From positions 2,294,001 through 2,358,000 of the forward strand of contig NC_065875.1 of the NCBI RefSeq assembly GCF_933775445.1: a stretch of 64,000 nt of DNA, read 5' to 3'. Below are positions 49,104 to 60,684 of this stretch, in pieces. The notes under the pieces are model-generated. The model was given only the letters and a program-made list of their open reading frames with translations. It was not told the origin of the DNA and searched no databases. The translations under genes and the position numbers were made by a program. Source of the DNA: Argentina anserina. Taxonomy: Eukaryota; Streptophyta; Magnoliopsida; Rosales; Rosaceae. Every line of letters begins with the position of its first letter. Position 1 is the stretch's first letter.

Positions 49104-49327
49104 TGATAACATGTTCGAGGAGGAACAAAACAAGAATAATAACAACATAAAAGAACATAACCGAACTCTTTATTGATTGATAATGGAGCCTATATATAGG
49201 CATTACATAACCACAATATTGTAGGATTCAGAGTCCTAATCTATTACAGAGATGCGAATCTATCTCTAACAGAAAACCTAAAAGGCTAAGACACACATAA
49301 GGGTATAATAGTAATTCTCCCGGAACA
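49104..49327 (-). repeat. 5' LTR of the copia element
   Basis: A 224-bp TG...CA sequence paired with 42658-42887. Differences between the two LTRs are numerous to the eye, in line with an old insertion. A third, solo fragment of the same LTR lies at 15600-15755. Confidence 0.8.
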
Positions 49328-49329
49328 TA

Positions 49330-49880
49330 ATAGTAATTTCTCCATACATAGGTAATTAATTTGTGATCTCAATCGGATCGGATCATTATATATAATTAAA
49401 TAACATTTAGGTTTAAGGAGATTTTGTAAATTTATTTAGTGAGAACTCGAAAGAGGTGAAAAAGAAAAATTAAGGCGTAAGGTACATGAATCAATGCATG
49501 AAATCACTATGAACCTTCATTTTCTTTACAATCAAGCTATTGAGTTTGTTTGCCGACTATTTATGATACATGACAAGAAGGGGGTAAATTAAATCAGAAA
49601 AATATAAAGACAATGAAGCGGCGACTAATCAAGAATAATGATTTGAAGATATGTAATTCGCACGTTCTAAGGCAACTAGCTGCTGAAATATTTAAGATAA
49701 TCTTTTGGACTTTTCAGTTTGCTCATACGAAATTGCAGATTTTAATTTGTGAATCAGATTTGAGCAGATTTTGTCCAGAATATCCGTTTGAGATGCATAA
49801 TACTTTTCTGGAATAGAAACGACGAGATCTAAAAGACACACTTTAATGAACCCCATCAGATTTAAGTCAAATAATGACGT
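49330..49880. other. Intergenic sequence between the copia element and a candidate LTR
   Basis: No gene was recognised; only a 67-codon chance frame at 49613-49816. Confidence 0.4.
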
Positions 49881-50200
49881 TTTACTGTTCTAATTCGAGA
49901 TTTAGTATTTTAGGCTAGTTTTATTTTCCTTTTAGAGCTCTTTTATTTAGATTATTTGTTTCCTTTTTAATTTGGATTCCTTAGATTTCAATGTTAGATT
50001 ATGACTTTGATTTTATTTAGCTTATTGATGCCTATGTAAGCAGCATCCTTTTTCTTGTATTTGAACATCTTTCATATTATTAAACTTTCGAGTTCAATTT
50101 TCCTGGCGGATTCCCGAACTTCTTGTAGATTCGAGAAATTCTAGTCTTGTAGATTCAAAACTTCCGTTAGTGGATTCTAACGGATTAGTTCTGATGCATT
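49880..50200 (+). mobile_element. Candidate solo LTR
   Basis: The segment may run from TGTTCTAATTCGAG to TTCTGATGCA. It contains LTR-like sequence (GATGCCTATGTAAGCAGCAT, then a TATTAAACTTTCGAG U5-like stretch and repeated TTCTTGTAGATTC words). No target duplication was identified, and the call rests on the general character of the sequence. Confidence 0.35.
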
Positions 50201-50530
50201 ATAAGCTATCACCAATGAATACATAAAAAATTATAGGCAAACCAGTAAGAAGAGTACGGTACGTATATCTCACCACATGTGTGAGTGCCTGATACACTTT
50301 ACGAAATTCGTTCACAATGTATATATGTGCTTGAGCATACTGTTGTTTTCTTGTAAGAACAAGTACAAAGATCAATTTACTATCAACATTTTTTTTTCAA
50401 AACAAGGACATTGTACAACTAATTTTCTAAGAGAAAGAATATTGGTCATGTATATATAACTTCCAACAGAGTAACAAGGTATTGTTTATTATTGATGAAT
50501 AATATGATTGGCCGGAGAAAATGGGGTTTA

Positions 50531-50662
50531 GCTGCTGTGCAGCGCTGCATACCATACATACCTAATCAGACGGTGGATAGAAGGTTGTCTTGTAATGCAC
50601 GTGGGGTGTGTGGGGTGTGTGTGGTGGATTAGAGCCGCTGCACGCATACAGCGCTGCAGCGT
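50531..50662. repeat. Short inverted repeat with CAGCGCTG ends
   Basis: GCTGCTGTGCAGCGCTGCAT at the left is roughly the inverse of ATACAGCGCTGCAGCG at the right, enclosing about 95 bp rich in GTGTGG. It may be a tiny foldback element. No target duplication was found. Confidence 0.4.
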
Positions 50663-51349
50663 AGAATTTTCCGAAGAAAATGTGCTTAGTTGGAAGAGGA
50701 GCATGAAGAATGACATTTATTCATATATGAAAATCTATAATTAAGACTGTAAACATTGATGGTCATTGCGGTATATATATGTTTTGTATTAGTGTCGGAG
50801 CCAAATTTTAGATTATGATTAAGTCGATCAAACTAATGTTAGAATGGTGAATAGATAGCCAAAATTAAACACAGAGGAGTACTCTTCATTAATTATTAAT
50901 AGAAGCATGAGATCAATGAATACTCTCAAATTAACTTGAGTCGATCGATTCTCAGCGGTCGACATATCCAAGTTTAATGCAAATAATAACTTGGAAATTA
51001 AGTCATCATGGATAAGTCGAGATTTGGGACAAGGCTGATCGACACTAACAAAAATCGACTTTCATACAACGAACTGTGCAAATGTGAGGATGAGGAATCA
51101 AGACATCAAGTGGCTTTTGGAGAGAGCAAAAGATAAACCGAAATCGTGCAGAGATATTCATGTACGTTCATGAAGGTTGGGCAATTTGTAAGATCGAGTA
51201 CAAGGCTTATAATCTTCGCAAAGAAGTTGTGGGATGTTGATATAATTTTGTGGCTACTTTACAAAGGAAATTGATGTGTGATCGGTTGAGAGAGATGTTC
51301 GATCTCATGATCGTCATTGATACTTTACAAAGGAAATTGATGTGTGATC
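50663..51349. other. Intergenic, with a 66-bp-spaced direct repeat
   Basis: No gene seen. A direct repeat of about 30 bp (TACTTTACAAAGGAAATTGA and on) occurs near 51255 and near 51321, just outside the minisatellite element that starts at 51350. Confidence 0.5.
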
Positions 51350-51844
51350 GGGTAAATTATAAAAATGTATTCTCTCCTAATTTATATTAGAAAAAAGTCA
51401 TTACTTATGAATTAATTATAAAAAAGTCATCACATTTAAATAGAAATTATAAAAAGGTTAACAAAATTAGAAAAAGTCACTTTAAAAATATTTTATGGAC
51501 TATTTTGCCCTTTCTTACTATTTTTCTTCTTTTTTCTTTCTTTTTCTAATTTCGGTCATAACTTTCTCGTCCGGCGATAGATTTTGACGAAATTAGTACC
51601 GTTAGAAAGATCTTGCTCCCCTCTTTCATTTGATATACTACCCACTCCAAATCGACCAACCTTACAAGGCGCAACAACCATCACAAAGGGTTGCCGCCAT
51701 CAATGGCGGTGCTTCAAGCAATTCCGGCGAAACCGAAGCTCAAGGTTCCTTAATTCATGCTATTCTCTTCATTCTGAGCATACTTATACCAATCTCATTT
51801 GAATTTTAACAAAATTTCACATATTTCCACATTTCCTCTCGGCA

Positions 51845-52090
51845 TGTCACAGCTGCTGTCACAGACGCTGTCACAACTCCTGTCACAGACGCTGTCACAG
51901 ACACTGTCACACTATCTATTTACACACAGTGTCACAACCTCTGTCACATTACTTGTCACAACCACTATCACATTACCTTTTACACTAACTGTCACACAAT
52001 CTATCACACTATTTTTATGTCTGTCACATTGCCTGTCACACAAATATTTGTTCTGTGACAGGTAGTGTGACAGGTGGTGTGATAGGTGAT
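51845..52090. repeat. TGTCACA minisatellite (copy 3), partly inverted at its end
   Basis: Units such as TGTCACAGACGC and TGTCACAACTCC run from 51845, degenerate toward 52050, and then flip to TGTGACAGGTAG and TGTGACAGGTGG (52054-52085). The flip makes the end of the array self-complementary. Confidence 0.85.
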
Positions 52091-52127
52091 CACAAAAATC
52101 TCACACAGTCACTGTGATCACACTCGC

Positions 52128-52364
52128 ATGGCGTTAGAGTTCAAATCCCATCGCGACGACGCCTGGTACGACGCCATCCTCCTCACGGAGCAAACCTCTA
52201 CCGGCCTCCACCTCCGTGTCTCCTTCGCCACCTTCCCCGACGACCAGGACGAGTTTGTCACCCTCGTCGACATCTCCACCGACCTCGACGCGCTCATGTC
52301 CCGTGTCCGCCGCCGCTCCCTCCAGCTCCAGGACTCCGAGTGCTCCTCCGTCGACAAAGATTAG
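52128..52364 (+). pseudogene. SAWADEE-domain-like coding fragment carried by the minisatellite element
   Basis: An open stretch of 78 codons from ATG to TAG. It begins MALEFKSHRDDAWYDAILL, then GLHLRVSFATFPDDQDEFV, and later VRRRSLQLQDSECSSV. The order follows the SAWADEE chromatin-reader fold known from SHH1/DTF1 proteins of RNA-directed DNA methylation: F-x-S-x-x-D-D-A-W-Y-D, L-x-V-x-F-x-x-F-x-D-x-x-D-E, R-R-S-x-x-L-x-x-x-E-C. Only about half of the domain is present. Its GC-rich composition contrasts sharply with the AT-rich flanks, as expected for captured host coding sequence. The family call is by eye. Confidence 0.5.
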
Positions 52365-52371
52365 TAATTTA

Positions 52372-52521
<150 letters not shown>

Positions 52522-52798
52522 TCAAAGCTCAAACTTTGGTCTGGTTTTCCAAAGAAGAAAGACACAAAAGAGTGACAGGACTATGATGAAGTTTCTTGGG
52601 AATGTAACACTATCCAGAATTTCAGAAAATTAGATAGAGGTTTCGATTTTGAAAGAGTCAGTGGCACGCCGTAATATTTTTGATTTTTATAGGCAACGCT
52701 TTAAGAAAATCAGGATACTGACTTTTTTCTAATTTCCGTATCTTACTTGACTTTTTTCTAAATACATACATCAATTGTGACTTTTATATAAGAAGCCC

Positions 52799-54055
52799 TA
52801 TAAAAAAAGGCTATGATTTAGGAATTGACCCTTTGAACCCAATTACTGGAGATGGCCTTAGTGCTAATGTCAATATTACATTTTTTTTTGGATTATACCG
52901 TCAAGGCAACATCGTTAGACTTAAGTCGCACTATATGAGCGTTGGATTTTAACTAGTTTGAAGGACATAGTTTAGGATCCAGTGATTAGGATGGATTTCT
53001 ACATACTTTGCTATATGTTAAGCTAAAAAATTTCACAGTTTTGCTTTGTTTATTGCTTCGTAACTATTAAACATGCAATAACCAACAATGTCCATAACCA
53101 AGGTATCAACTAAAGAAGAAAGAAACAATGCACATGAAATGTGGGCATGCACGTACCACCCAATCTTTGTTTATAAGTTGTTCACTTGTTCTTTATCGGG
53201 CGGCTGTTATGTCGTATAGGAAAACAAGGGTTTAATTAAGGAGGATGCGGCCTCCTCCTCTTTGGTTTTATTGGTTTACAGTCATTGTGTTTTACGTACC
53301 ATTGTCTTATACACAGATTAATCGACAAGATTTTATAATTTAGCAGTAGGGAGCGAGTGTGAGTGAGTGAGTGTCGCTTGACCTCTAACATTGACACCAT
53401 GTACATATTAGTGGTTGCTGTATTCTGGAATACAATACTGCTACAACCACATCAATATTACTACGCATCTATAAATTTACTTGGACCTAATTTATCCCCC
53501 ATATTGATGCATGTCATCTAGTATAACAACCAACAATTTACTTATTTGTTACATCGCCCATATGATGTTAGTCCCATACTGTCACACCCTAACCCCTTTT
53601 TTTTTAACTCTTTGAGTTGAAGGTGTGACTGGTACTAATGACTAAACCATACAACTAAATCATATTTTCCTTGATTTGAATGACTTACAACAAGGGAGAA
53701 ACTAGTCTCATTTTGGTACGCGACTACAAAAACATTCATATAGTATGTACATCGTAATCCAGAATCAACTAAATCAAATATTCATATAGTATGTACATCG
53801 TAATCCAGAATCATTTACAAAAACATTCTATTAGCGGTTCGAAAGGTTAAGAACTGATAAACAAAAACTTAATTAAAGATCGTGATTTATCAATAAAGCT
53901 TCGAAAAGATAAAAATGAAAATAATTCAGATCTGGACTTGTAGATTAGACCATTTTTTTAAAAAATGTAGACTTGACATTTCTTTGAAATCATGAAGAAT
54001 TGTTTTTTTTTCAAACGCTTCAATTTGACTGAAATTTATCAGTTTAGTCTAATTG
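52799..54055. other. Intergenic, no gene recognised
   Basis: AT-rich. A 34-bp direct repeat (ATTCATATAGTATGTACATC and on) occurs twice in tandem around 53733-53813. No coding sequence was seen. Confidence 0.45.
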
Positions 54056-54200
54056 ACACCCCTATAGTGCCCACCCCATGCCAACCTCACAAAAAAATGC
54101 GAAGTACCATTTTTCTCAACAAATTTTTAACTATGGTTATTATAAAATACACTTGTAATTTATTTATGAGGTGGGCATGGGGTAGACACGGTAGGAGTGA
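54056..54200. mobile_element. 145-bp foldback element
   Basis: The left arm (54056-54093, with GTGCCCACCCCATGCC) is the imperfect inverse of the right arm (54163-54200, with GGTGGGCATGGGGTAGACAC). The loop is about 70 bp and AT-rich. No clear target duplication was found. Confidence 0.5.
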
Positions 54201-54439
54201 GTAACAAATTTGTTTACACATATATATATCAAGCAAAATGATGTATATTGTCAAAATCTAACACAATTAATACACAACTGAATACATTAACGACGTAATA
54301 GCTAGTAACCTAGCTTGAAAATTGGAAGAATATATATTTGGCTAAAGACACGCTACTGAGGAGGAGAATAGTAAAGTATAAAAGGGAAACAAATGAGTAG
54401 AGTTGGTTATTTGGTGATGCTTTCGTTAAGGAGAATCTC

Positions 54440-54531
54440 AAAATCAAAAGATTTAAAACCTAGTTTTTTTTCCTTGTCTTGACCAATGGGAATGCTTGAG
54501 TCACCCCTAAATAAGCCTAGATCCGCCCTTG
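54440..54531. mobile_element. Terminal fragment of the CAGGGGCGGAT hAT family
   Basis: Read inward from 54531, the end is CAAGGGCGGATCTAGGC followed by TGACTCAAGCATTCCC. This matches the ends of the elements at 55178 and 16452. The opposite end was not found. Confidence 0.45.
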
Positions 54532-55169
54532 TATCAAAACATGATTGAATACTGGCTTCCTAAAGAAAACCAAAAGAACATGCTTTTTGTTTTTCTCAGA
54601 AAATTATGCTTCTGTCATGTAACTTTGAAAAATCATAACTAATTCTAAAAAATTCTTTTTTTAAGAGATTCCAGTCTCAAATGTTCTTTAGGATGTCTAC
54701 TCTAACTTTCATACAGACACCGAGTTGAAATAACCATCGAAATTGAACGATTTTCGGTAAAAATGGTAACTGGTGTAAAAATCAGGATATACAGTTTCAG
54801 ATTTGCAGATTTTATTTCTGTAATGAATTTTAACCCATGAATCATAGATAAAAGGGCTGGGAAATAAATAAAGAAACTTACTAATTTGGATTCAATTGAA
54901 AAGCATAACCAACTGAATAAAAATGTCATTGATCAAGCCAAAGAGAACATAGATTACAATACAAACTTCCTTGATAGATCATTATTCCCACAGAAATTAA
55001 ACTTATACTTCCAAGGCAATCAACATGCTGCAGCCTTTGCACTTATTCTAGAAAATTAAACATGATCAGCCTCACACCTCCTTCATATCAATCACGAAGC
55101 TCTTTCAAGATAGAGAACTAAACTTCATGTTGACCTGCAATGTTTTATAAGGGTGAGCTACAATAGCTC
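54532..55169. other. Intergenic, no gene recognised
   Basis: AT-rich sequence with one 75-codon minus-strand frame (54702-54929) that looks like chance. Confidence 0.4.
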
Positions 55170-55177
55170 AGTAGGAA

Positions 55178-55948
55178 CAGGGGCGGATCTAGCCATTTTT
55201 TAGGGAGGCTCAAGTATCTCCAAACCCAAAAGCTTTCAAGAAAATTTATTTTGATTTTTACTCCTTAGCCTGTTTTTGGGGAGACACAAGCATTCCCAAC
55301 CTAAGAAAGCCTTCATGTCTTTTTTTTTCGGTCTGAGAAAGCCTTCATGTCCTTAGATTGATTTTTCCCTACTCTTCCCTTTCTTAGTTCCTCTAGTATA
55401 CTTATACTATTTCTTCTAATTTTGTAATAATATTCTCGCTAAATTTCCAAATTTCTCAAATACAATACCACATGTAGTCATGGCCGGTTTTGAGGGAGGG
55501 CAAGCAGTGTGCCTGCACTAGGCCCAGGGACAATTTTATTTTGTTTATTTATTAATAATTAAATTTAATATATTTTTTAAAAGGTAAAACCACATGAATC
55601 TTCTTTTTCTTTAATTTTCAGTCCTTGAAAATTGAATTGTTTCAAGAAAACTTTACACTTTTCATTTTTTTCATCTTCTTCTCTCTTAAATTCTTGATAT
55701 TCTGTCTTCATTATGAAGAAGACCTATTGCGGAAATTGTGGAGTTCGACTGCCGATTGATGTTTTAAACCCTGAAAAATTTGTATACGGGTTTTTTTTTC
55801 AAACTAGGCCTCCAATCCCTCAGAGTGCTTGTAGTATTTTCGCTCATTCATTAATCAAACTTTATCATATTGTCGAGATTTCCCACTATTTTGTTTTAGA
55901 TTAAAAAATTCAAGCATCTCCGATTTTGTAATCTTAGATCCGCCACTG
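55178..55948. mobile_element. 771-bp hAT element (CAGGGGCGGAT family)
   Basis: The left end CAGGGGCGGATCTAG pairs with the inverse of the right end, CAGTGGCGGATCTAAG. The flanking 8-mers AGTAGGAA (55170-55177) and AGTAGGAG (55949-55956) differ at one base. Subterminal GGCTCAAGTATCTCC and TTCAAGCATCTCCG are inverse partners in spirit with the 16452 element. The 63-codon frame inside (55713-55904) is not believed to be real. It is non-autonomous. Confidence 0.8.
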
Positions 55949-55956
55949 AGTAGGAG

Positions 55957-57382
55957 ACCATGCCTCTTAAAAGATTATGTAATAATCAAAACAGCCATGT
56001 ATGCAATGCTATGCAGTCCCATACCCCAACTCTAGGTGAGAATGTGAGATAACATGAATTAGTTTCAGATTCTAAGCCATAATCCCTCTTTTGCTAGTCC
56101 TCTTGCTTAAGTTCGATCACCAAAATCGTACAGCTCTATTAGCCCACCTGAAATTTGGTCCCTACTAATTAAGCTCAACTACACAAAAGGATATCCCCAC
56201 CAATTTCAATCTGATTCCTTAGTCAAAGCCACCCCTCTTAATCCATGTACATGCTAATGAAACAATATGATTAATAACCAATAAAAGCCACCCCTCTCTC
56301 TCCCACTCCTTTTTATTTGTAAGAATAGATATAAGAAAACCCAATGAAAAAGAAGATGAAAAGAACCTAATATTTATAGGGTTGAGGCAAACATGTCAAA
56401 CTTTAATTCAAGATAAGATTGAATTTGATGCTAACCCGATAGGAATTGAGGCATTGGTTCTCTCCACCTCATGCTACAAGTAACTGATTCTCCAAGTTTT
56501 GCCAATACATCGACACCTCCAGCTTCTAGGATAATTCTTATCTGAGTGGGTCTTTATTGGTTCTAATCCTCAAGTCTAGGTGGAGTGGAGCTTGTATAAA
56601 GGATCAGAACAGGAGAGGAGAAGAGGAGAATGACGGTAGGAGAGAGTAAGAGAATGAATTGAGACTGATGAAACGAACGACCGGGAAATTTCCAAACGAA
56701 TAATTTCAACGAAATCTTTCAATTTCTTATTTTAATCAAACAATGGTATAGCTTTGTTGGTCCAGGCTTTCCTTTAATCTGGGCTTGGGTCTAAAAGCAC
56801 ACACAATTGGGCTGGTCATTAAAAAGAATTAAAAAAATGTAAAGCTACTTGCAAAAATATATACAGCACGTTTTGGTGATGTACATATATATTATCATAC
56901 CACAAAGCAATTATATATATATATATATATAAACACACTTGTACTCATATATAAGTTAATATTCAAGTAAAATAATAATATTCAATATTTTTTTTATTTT
57001 AATAAAATTATAGGTCGTCACACATATAATCGATTGAATATTATTACATAATGTATGAAACACTGCGACACTTGTATCGTAGAGTTAGCATCGGTTCTAG
57101 AACTTAATGTGGTTTAACAAACATGCACTTTAGCGATTTCCTTTCCCAGAGTGCAGGAGGACTTTGTAAAAAGAACGTATGCAACTATGAACTTTGTAAT
57201 AGTTTCAGTATTTTGCTTCTAAACCACAAAGATGTGACATATTCTCAGTTGCGGCATATCCTTCTCATATGAAGTGCACGTTTGTTAGTTGCATGGTAAA
57301 ACACAAACAATTCTTTGAAGATCGTGAATAAGTTTATGCTGCCAAATCCACAGAAAGACTACGAAGAAAAAAAATAAATGAT
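55957..57382. other. Intergenic region with leader-like purine-rich segment
   Basis: Nothing coding was recognised. Purine-rich sequence at 56590-56680 (GGAGAGGAGAAGAGGAGAAT) resembles a plant leader, but no open gene follows on either strand. An (AT)n tract lies at 56908-56930. Confidence 0.4.
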
Positions 57383-57697
57383 AAAATACTGGTTACTCCT
57401 CATAGTTTTACAAACTCGACAGTTTACTTGTTCAAGTTTCAATTTCAACTGATCACTCCTTATACTTTTCAAATTCGAGCAATTTGGTCATTCCGTCATC
57501 TTTCCATCCAATTTGGGTATTAAGTCCATCCAATTTATGTTTACCCAAAAAACAACTTAACACTCAAATTGGATGGAAAGATGAGGGAATTATCAGATTG
57601 CTCAAATTTGGAAAATATAAGGAGTGATCAGTCGAAATTGAAATTTGAAGAAATAAGCTGTCGAGTTACTAAAAATTGGAGGAGTGACCAGTATTTT
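57383..57697. mobile_element. 315-bp foldback MITE with ~130-bp arms
   Basis: The ends AAAATACTGGTTACTCCTC and GGAGTGACCAGTATTTT are inverse, and the pairing continues inward through GATCACTCCTTATA, CAAATTCGAGCAATTTG and CATCTTTCCATCCAATTT to a short central loop. The structure would form a long near-perfect hairpin when transcribed. No target duplication was identified. Confidence 0.8.
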
Positions 57698-57982
57698 GTT
57701 CAAAAATAAAATACCTCTGGGTAGCATTGCTAATATAGTTTGGTTTGGCGCGTGCTTGGAGAAGACAGATCATCCTCATTGATCAATGCTTACGTTAGAT
57801 TGCTGCAATTTTCAATGAGGATGGCTAAAGGATGGCAATGATAACCCTATCAAAGAGAGATGAGTTGAACAATAATTGCAGAATTTTTGAGCTGCAGAGT
57901 CGTAAGACGTACTACAGATGCTCTTGGTTCGCAGCACATTTGAGACTTAGGAGAGAGTCCAGAGACCCTGAGCTCAGCGTGA

Positions 57983-60041
57983 TAGGGGTGGCATTCGGTT
58001 TAAACGGTTCGGTTTTGGGGTCAAATCGTAAACCAAACTGAAATTCAATTTCGGTTCGGTTCGGTTCGGTTTACTATTCGGTTTTTTAATAATGCAAACT
58101 GAAAACCGAACCGAACGGTTCGGTTCGGTTCGGTTTTTTTTTTTTTTGAAATTTTTTTTTTTTGAAATTTTTTTTTAAAAAAAAAAAAATTCTAGTTTCA
58201 AAATATTGTCGATCAACACCAATAGATGTGATCAACATATATATTTAGGGACCATGTAAAAATTTCATCCATTTTGAACATAGTTTGATCGTCTATACTA
58301 ACGATTAACCAAAAAAGATGCGTTTTCACATAATAAAACCATATTGACCGGGACTTTGCCAAATGAGTTTCCTTGTTTCGACCACGCACGATCGATGACA
58401 AAAATTATGTGACTTCAAATATGTAAATAACTTTTCTCATTTGCATATTGGTAATGGGTCCTCCCTTAGGGTATATTAGTGTTGTTTTTGGTTTACCGGA
58501 AATTCCGACGGTCAAACGAGGTCCGAATTAGATGAAATTTTAAAATGGTCACTAAATATATATACTGATCACATCGGATGGTGTCGATCAATTCCGATAA
58601 GTTTCTTTCATATAGTCGTTTCATAATGTGATAGTTTTATTATAACCATAATATAAAAGGTTATGGTACATTAGTGGACACTTCGGCGATCGACAACTCC
58701 AGTTTGAAATATGGTCGATCAACACCAGTAGATGTGATCGGTATATATATTTAGGGAACCCGTAAAAATTTCGTCCGTTTTGAACATGGTTTGACCGTCC
58801 GTACCAACGGTCAACCAAAAAAACATGCGTTTTCACATAATAAAAACCCCATTGACCGGGACTTTGCCAAATGAGTTTCCTTATTTCGACCACGCACGAT
58901 CGATGATAAAAATTATGTGACTTCAAATATGTAAACAACTTTTCTCATTCGCATCTTGGTAATGGGTCCTCCCTTAGGGTATATTAGTGTTGTTTTCGGT
59001 TTACCGGAAATTCCGACGGTCAAACAAGGTCCAAATTGGATGAAATTTTAAAATGGTCACTAAATATATATACTGATCACATCGGATGGTGTCGATCAAT
59101 TCCGATAAGTTTCATTCATATAGTCGCTTCATAATGTGATAGTTTTATTATAACCCTACTATAAAGGTTATGGTACATTAGTAAACACTTCAGCGATCAA
59201 CAACTCCAGTTTGAAAAATGGTCGATCGACACCAGTAGATGTGATCGGTATATATATTTAGGGAACCCGTAAAAATTTCATCCGTTTTGAACATGGTTTG
59301 ACCGTCCGTACCAACGGTCAACCAAAAAAACCTGTGTTTTCACATAATAAAACCCCCATTGACCGGGACTTTGCCAAATGAGTTTCCTTGTTTCGACCAC
59401 GCACGATCGATGACAAAAATTATGTGACTTCAAATATGTAAACAACTTTTCTCATTCGCATCTTGGTAATGGGTCATCTCTTAGGGTATATTAGTGTTTT
59501 CAGTTTACCGAAAATTCCGACAGTTAAACGAGGTCCGAATTGGATGAAATTTTTACAAGGTGACTATATATACATATCAATCATATCGACTGGTGTCGAT
59601 CGATCTTGAGAAGTTTCCTTCATATAGTTGCTTCATATTGAGGCGGATTTAATAATTACACATCCGCTTGTATATATATGTGTGTGTTTGTTTTAGCAAA
59701 CTTATTTGAAACATACATATATGAGCATACATATAAACATAGATGATTATATATACATATATAACACTACAAAAGAGAAACATATAATATAAACCTAAAA
59801 TCACATTAATCAAAATAAATATTCAGTAAGATAAACGTAAAACGACATTATTTTATAAATAATTCGGTTTTTCGGTTCGGTTCGGTTTCTTATGTGCCCA
59901 AACTGAAACCAAACCGATTAATTCGATTCGATTCGGTTTTTCGTGTGTTCGGTTCGGTTTGTGTTCGGTTCGATTTTTTTCGGTTTCGGTCCGATTTTTT
60001 CGGTTCGGTTTTCGGTTTTTCGGTCTTAAGTGCCACCCCTA
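57983..60041. mobile_element. Non-autonomous hAT element, 2,059 bp, perfect 11-bp TIR and 8-bp target duplication
   Basis: It begins TAGGGGTGGCA (57983-57993) and ends TGCCACCCCTA (60031-60041), an exact inverse. CAGCGTGA flanks it at 57975-57982 and again at 60042-60049 without mismatch. Both subterminal regions are made of GGTTCGGTTC-type words (58010-58135, 59870-60025). Between them lie three tandem monomers of about 505 bp (boundaries near 58618, 59126 and 59628). They are the inverse of those at 6831-8232, and a unique AT-rich 3' part follows. No transposase is present. The intact ends and duplication suggest a fairly recent insertion. Confidence 0.93.
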
Positions 60042-60049
60042 CAGCGTGA

Positions 60050-60658
60050 TATATCTAAAACAGAAGCAACTTTCACTAAAGTGAGTTCAATCGATGACAT
60101 ATATATGCCCTTTATGATCAAGACTCATGACTCACGACTCACGAGACTGCAGTTACACTATGATCTGAAATGACATAACTTCATGGTACTTGAGTGTTTA
60201 ATTAGGCATGCCAATGGAAGTGAAGCACTGAACGTACACTTGGTACGTGCCACATGTTTGTTACATTTGAGAATTTCTGGTAGTAATCAACCAGATCTAT
60301 AGATAAAGGGGAGCTTCCTAAATACCCACAATTTATTCAAATCTCTCTACAAAATTATTTCTTCCATAAACATGTAAGTACGTCTAAAGATAAGGAAGCT
60401 CTCAAGACATACATAAACATGCATCTACATAGCTGGCCTACAGTTTCTACTGAGCATGTTCGTATCTGTCACTTCAATATCTGTATCTATATTCATCAAA
60501 GGAAAGATGATGATCAACCACGTAATCATACACATACCTAGCCAGAACACTCAAAGTTGACGGTCATAAAGGAACAGTAATACAATACTTAATACTGTAC
60601 AACTCAGTTGCAGAACCATCCTCTTTCGTGATGAACAGTGCGCCAAGTGAACTCCGAA
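60050..60658 (-). other. 3' flank of CRY2
   Basis: The region downstream of the cryptochrome on its strand is AT-rich and non-coding. It may hold its 3' UTR end and poly(A) signals. No other gene was seen. Confidence 0.4.
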
Positions 60659-60684
60659 CTAGAGGCATTCATCTTCGATAGCTC
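60659..60684 (-). other. Possible alternative last coding exon of CRY2
   Basis: The acceptor TTGTTTTTAG ends at 60685. Joined to the donor GATG/GTGAGT at 61131/61130, it keeps frame and changes the end from KDGE to KDGAIEDECL before a TAG. The splice signals are good, but transcript evidence is needed; it could equally be a 3'-UTR exon. Confidence 0.4.

Larger units (their letters stand above)
42658..49327 (-). mobile_element. Degraded Ty1-copia retrotransposon with both LTRs
   Basis: Two related LTRs in direct orientation (42658-42887 and 49104-49327) bound 6.2 kb of minus-strand copia sequence. On the minus strand, a polypurine tract AAGAGGGAG (42888-42896) precedes the 3' LTR, which starts TGTTCTGGGAG. 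Integrase, connector and RT remains occur in copia order between them. No long frame is left. A clear tRNA primer-binding site was not found next to the 5' LTR, and no 5-bp target duplication could be paired. It is an old, dead insertion. The gag region (46700-49000) keeps only weak coding traces. Confidence 0.85.
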
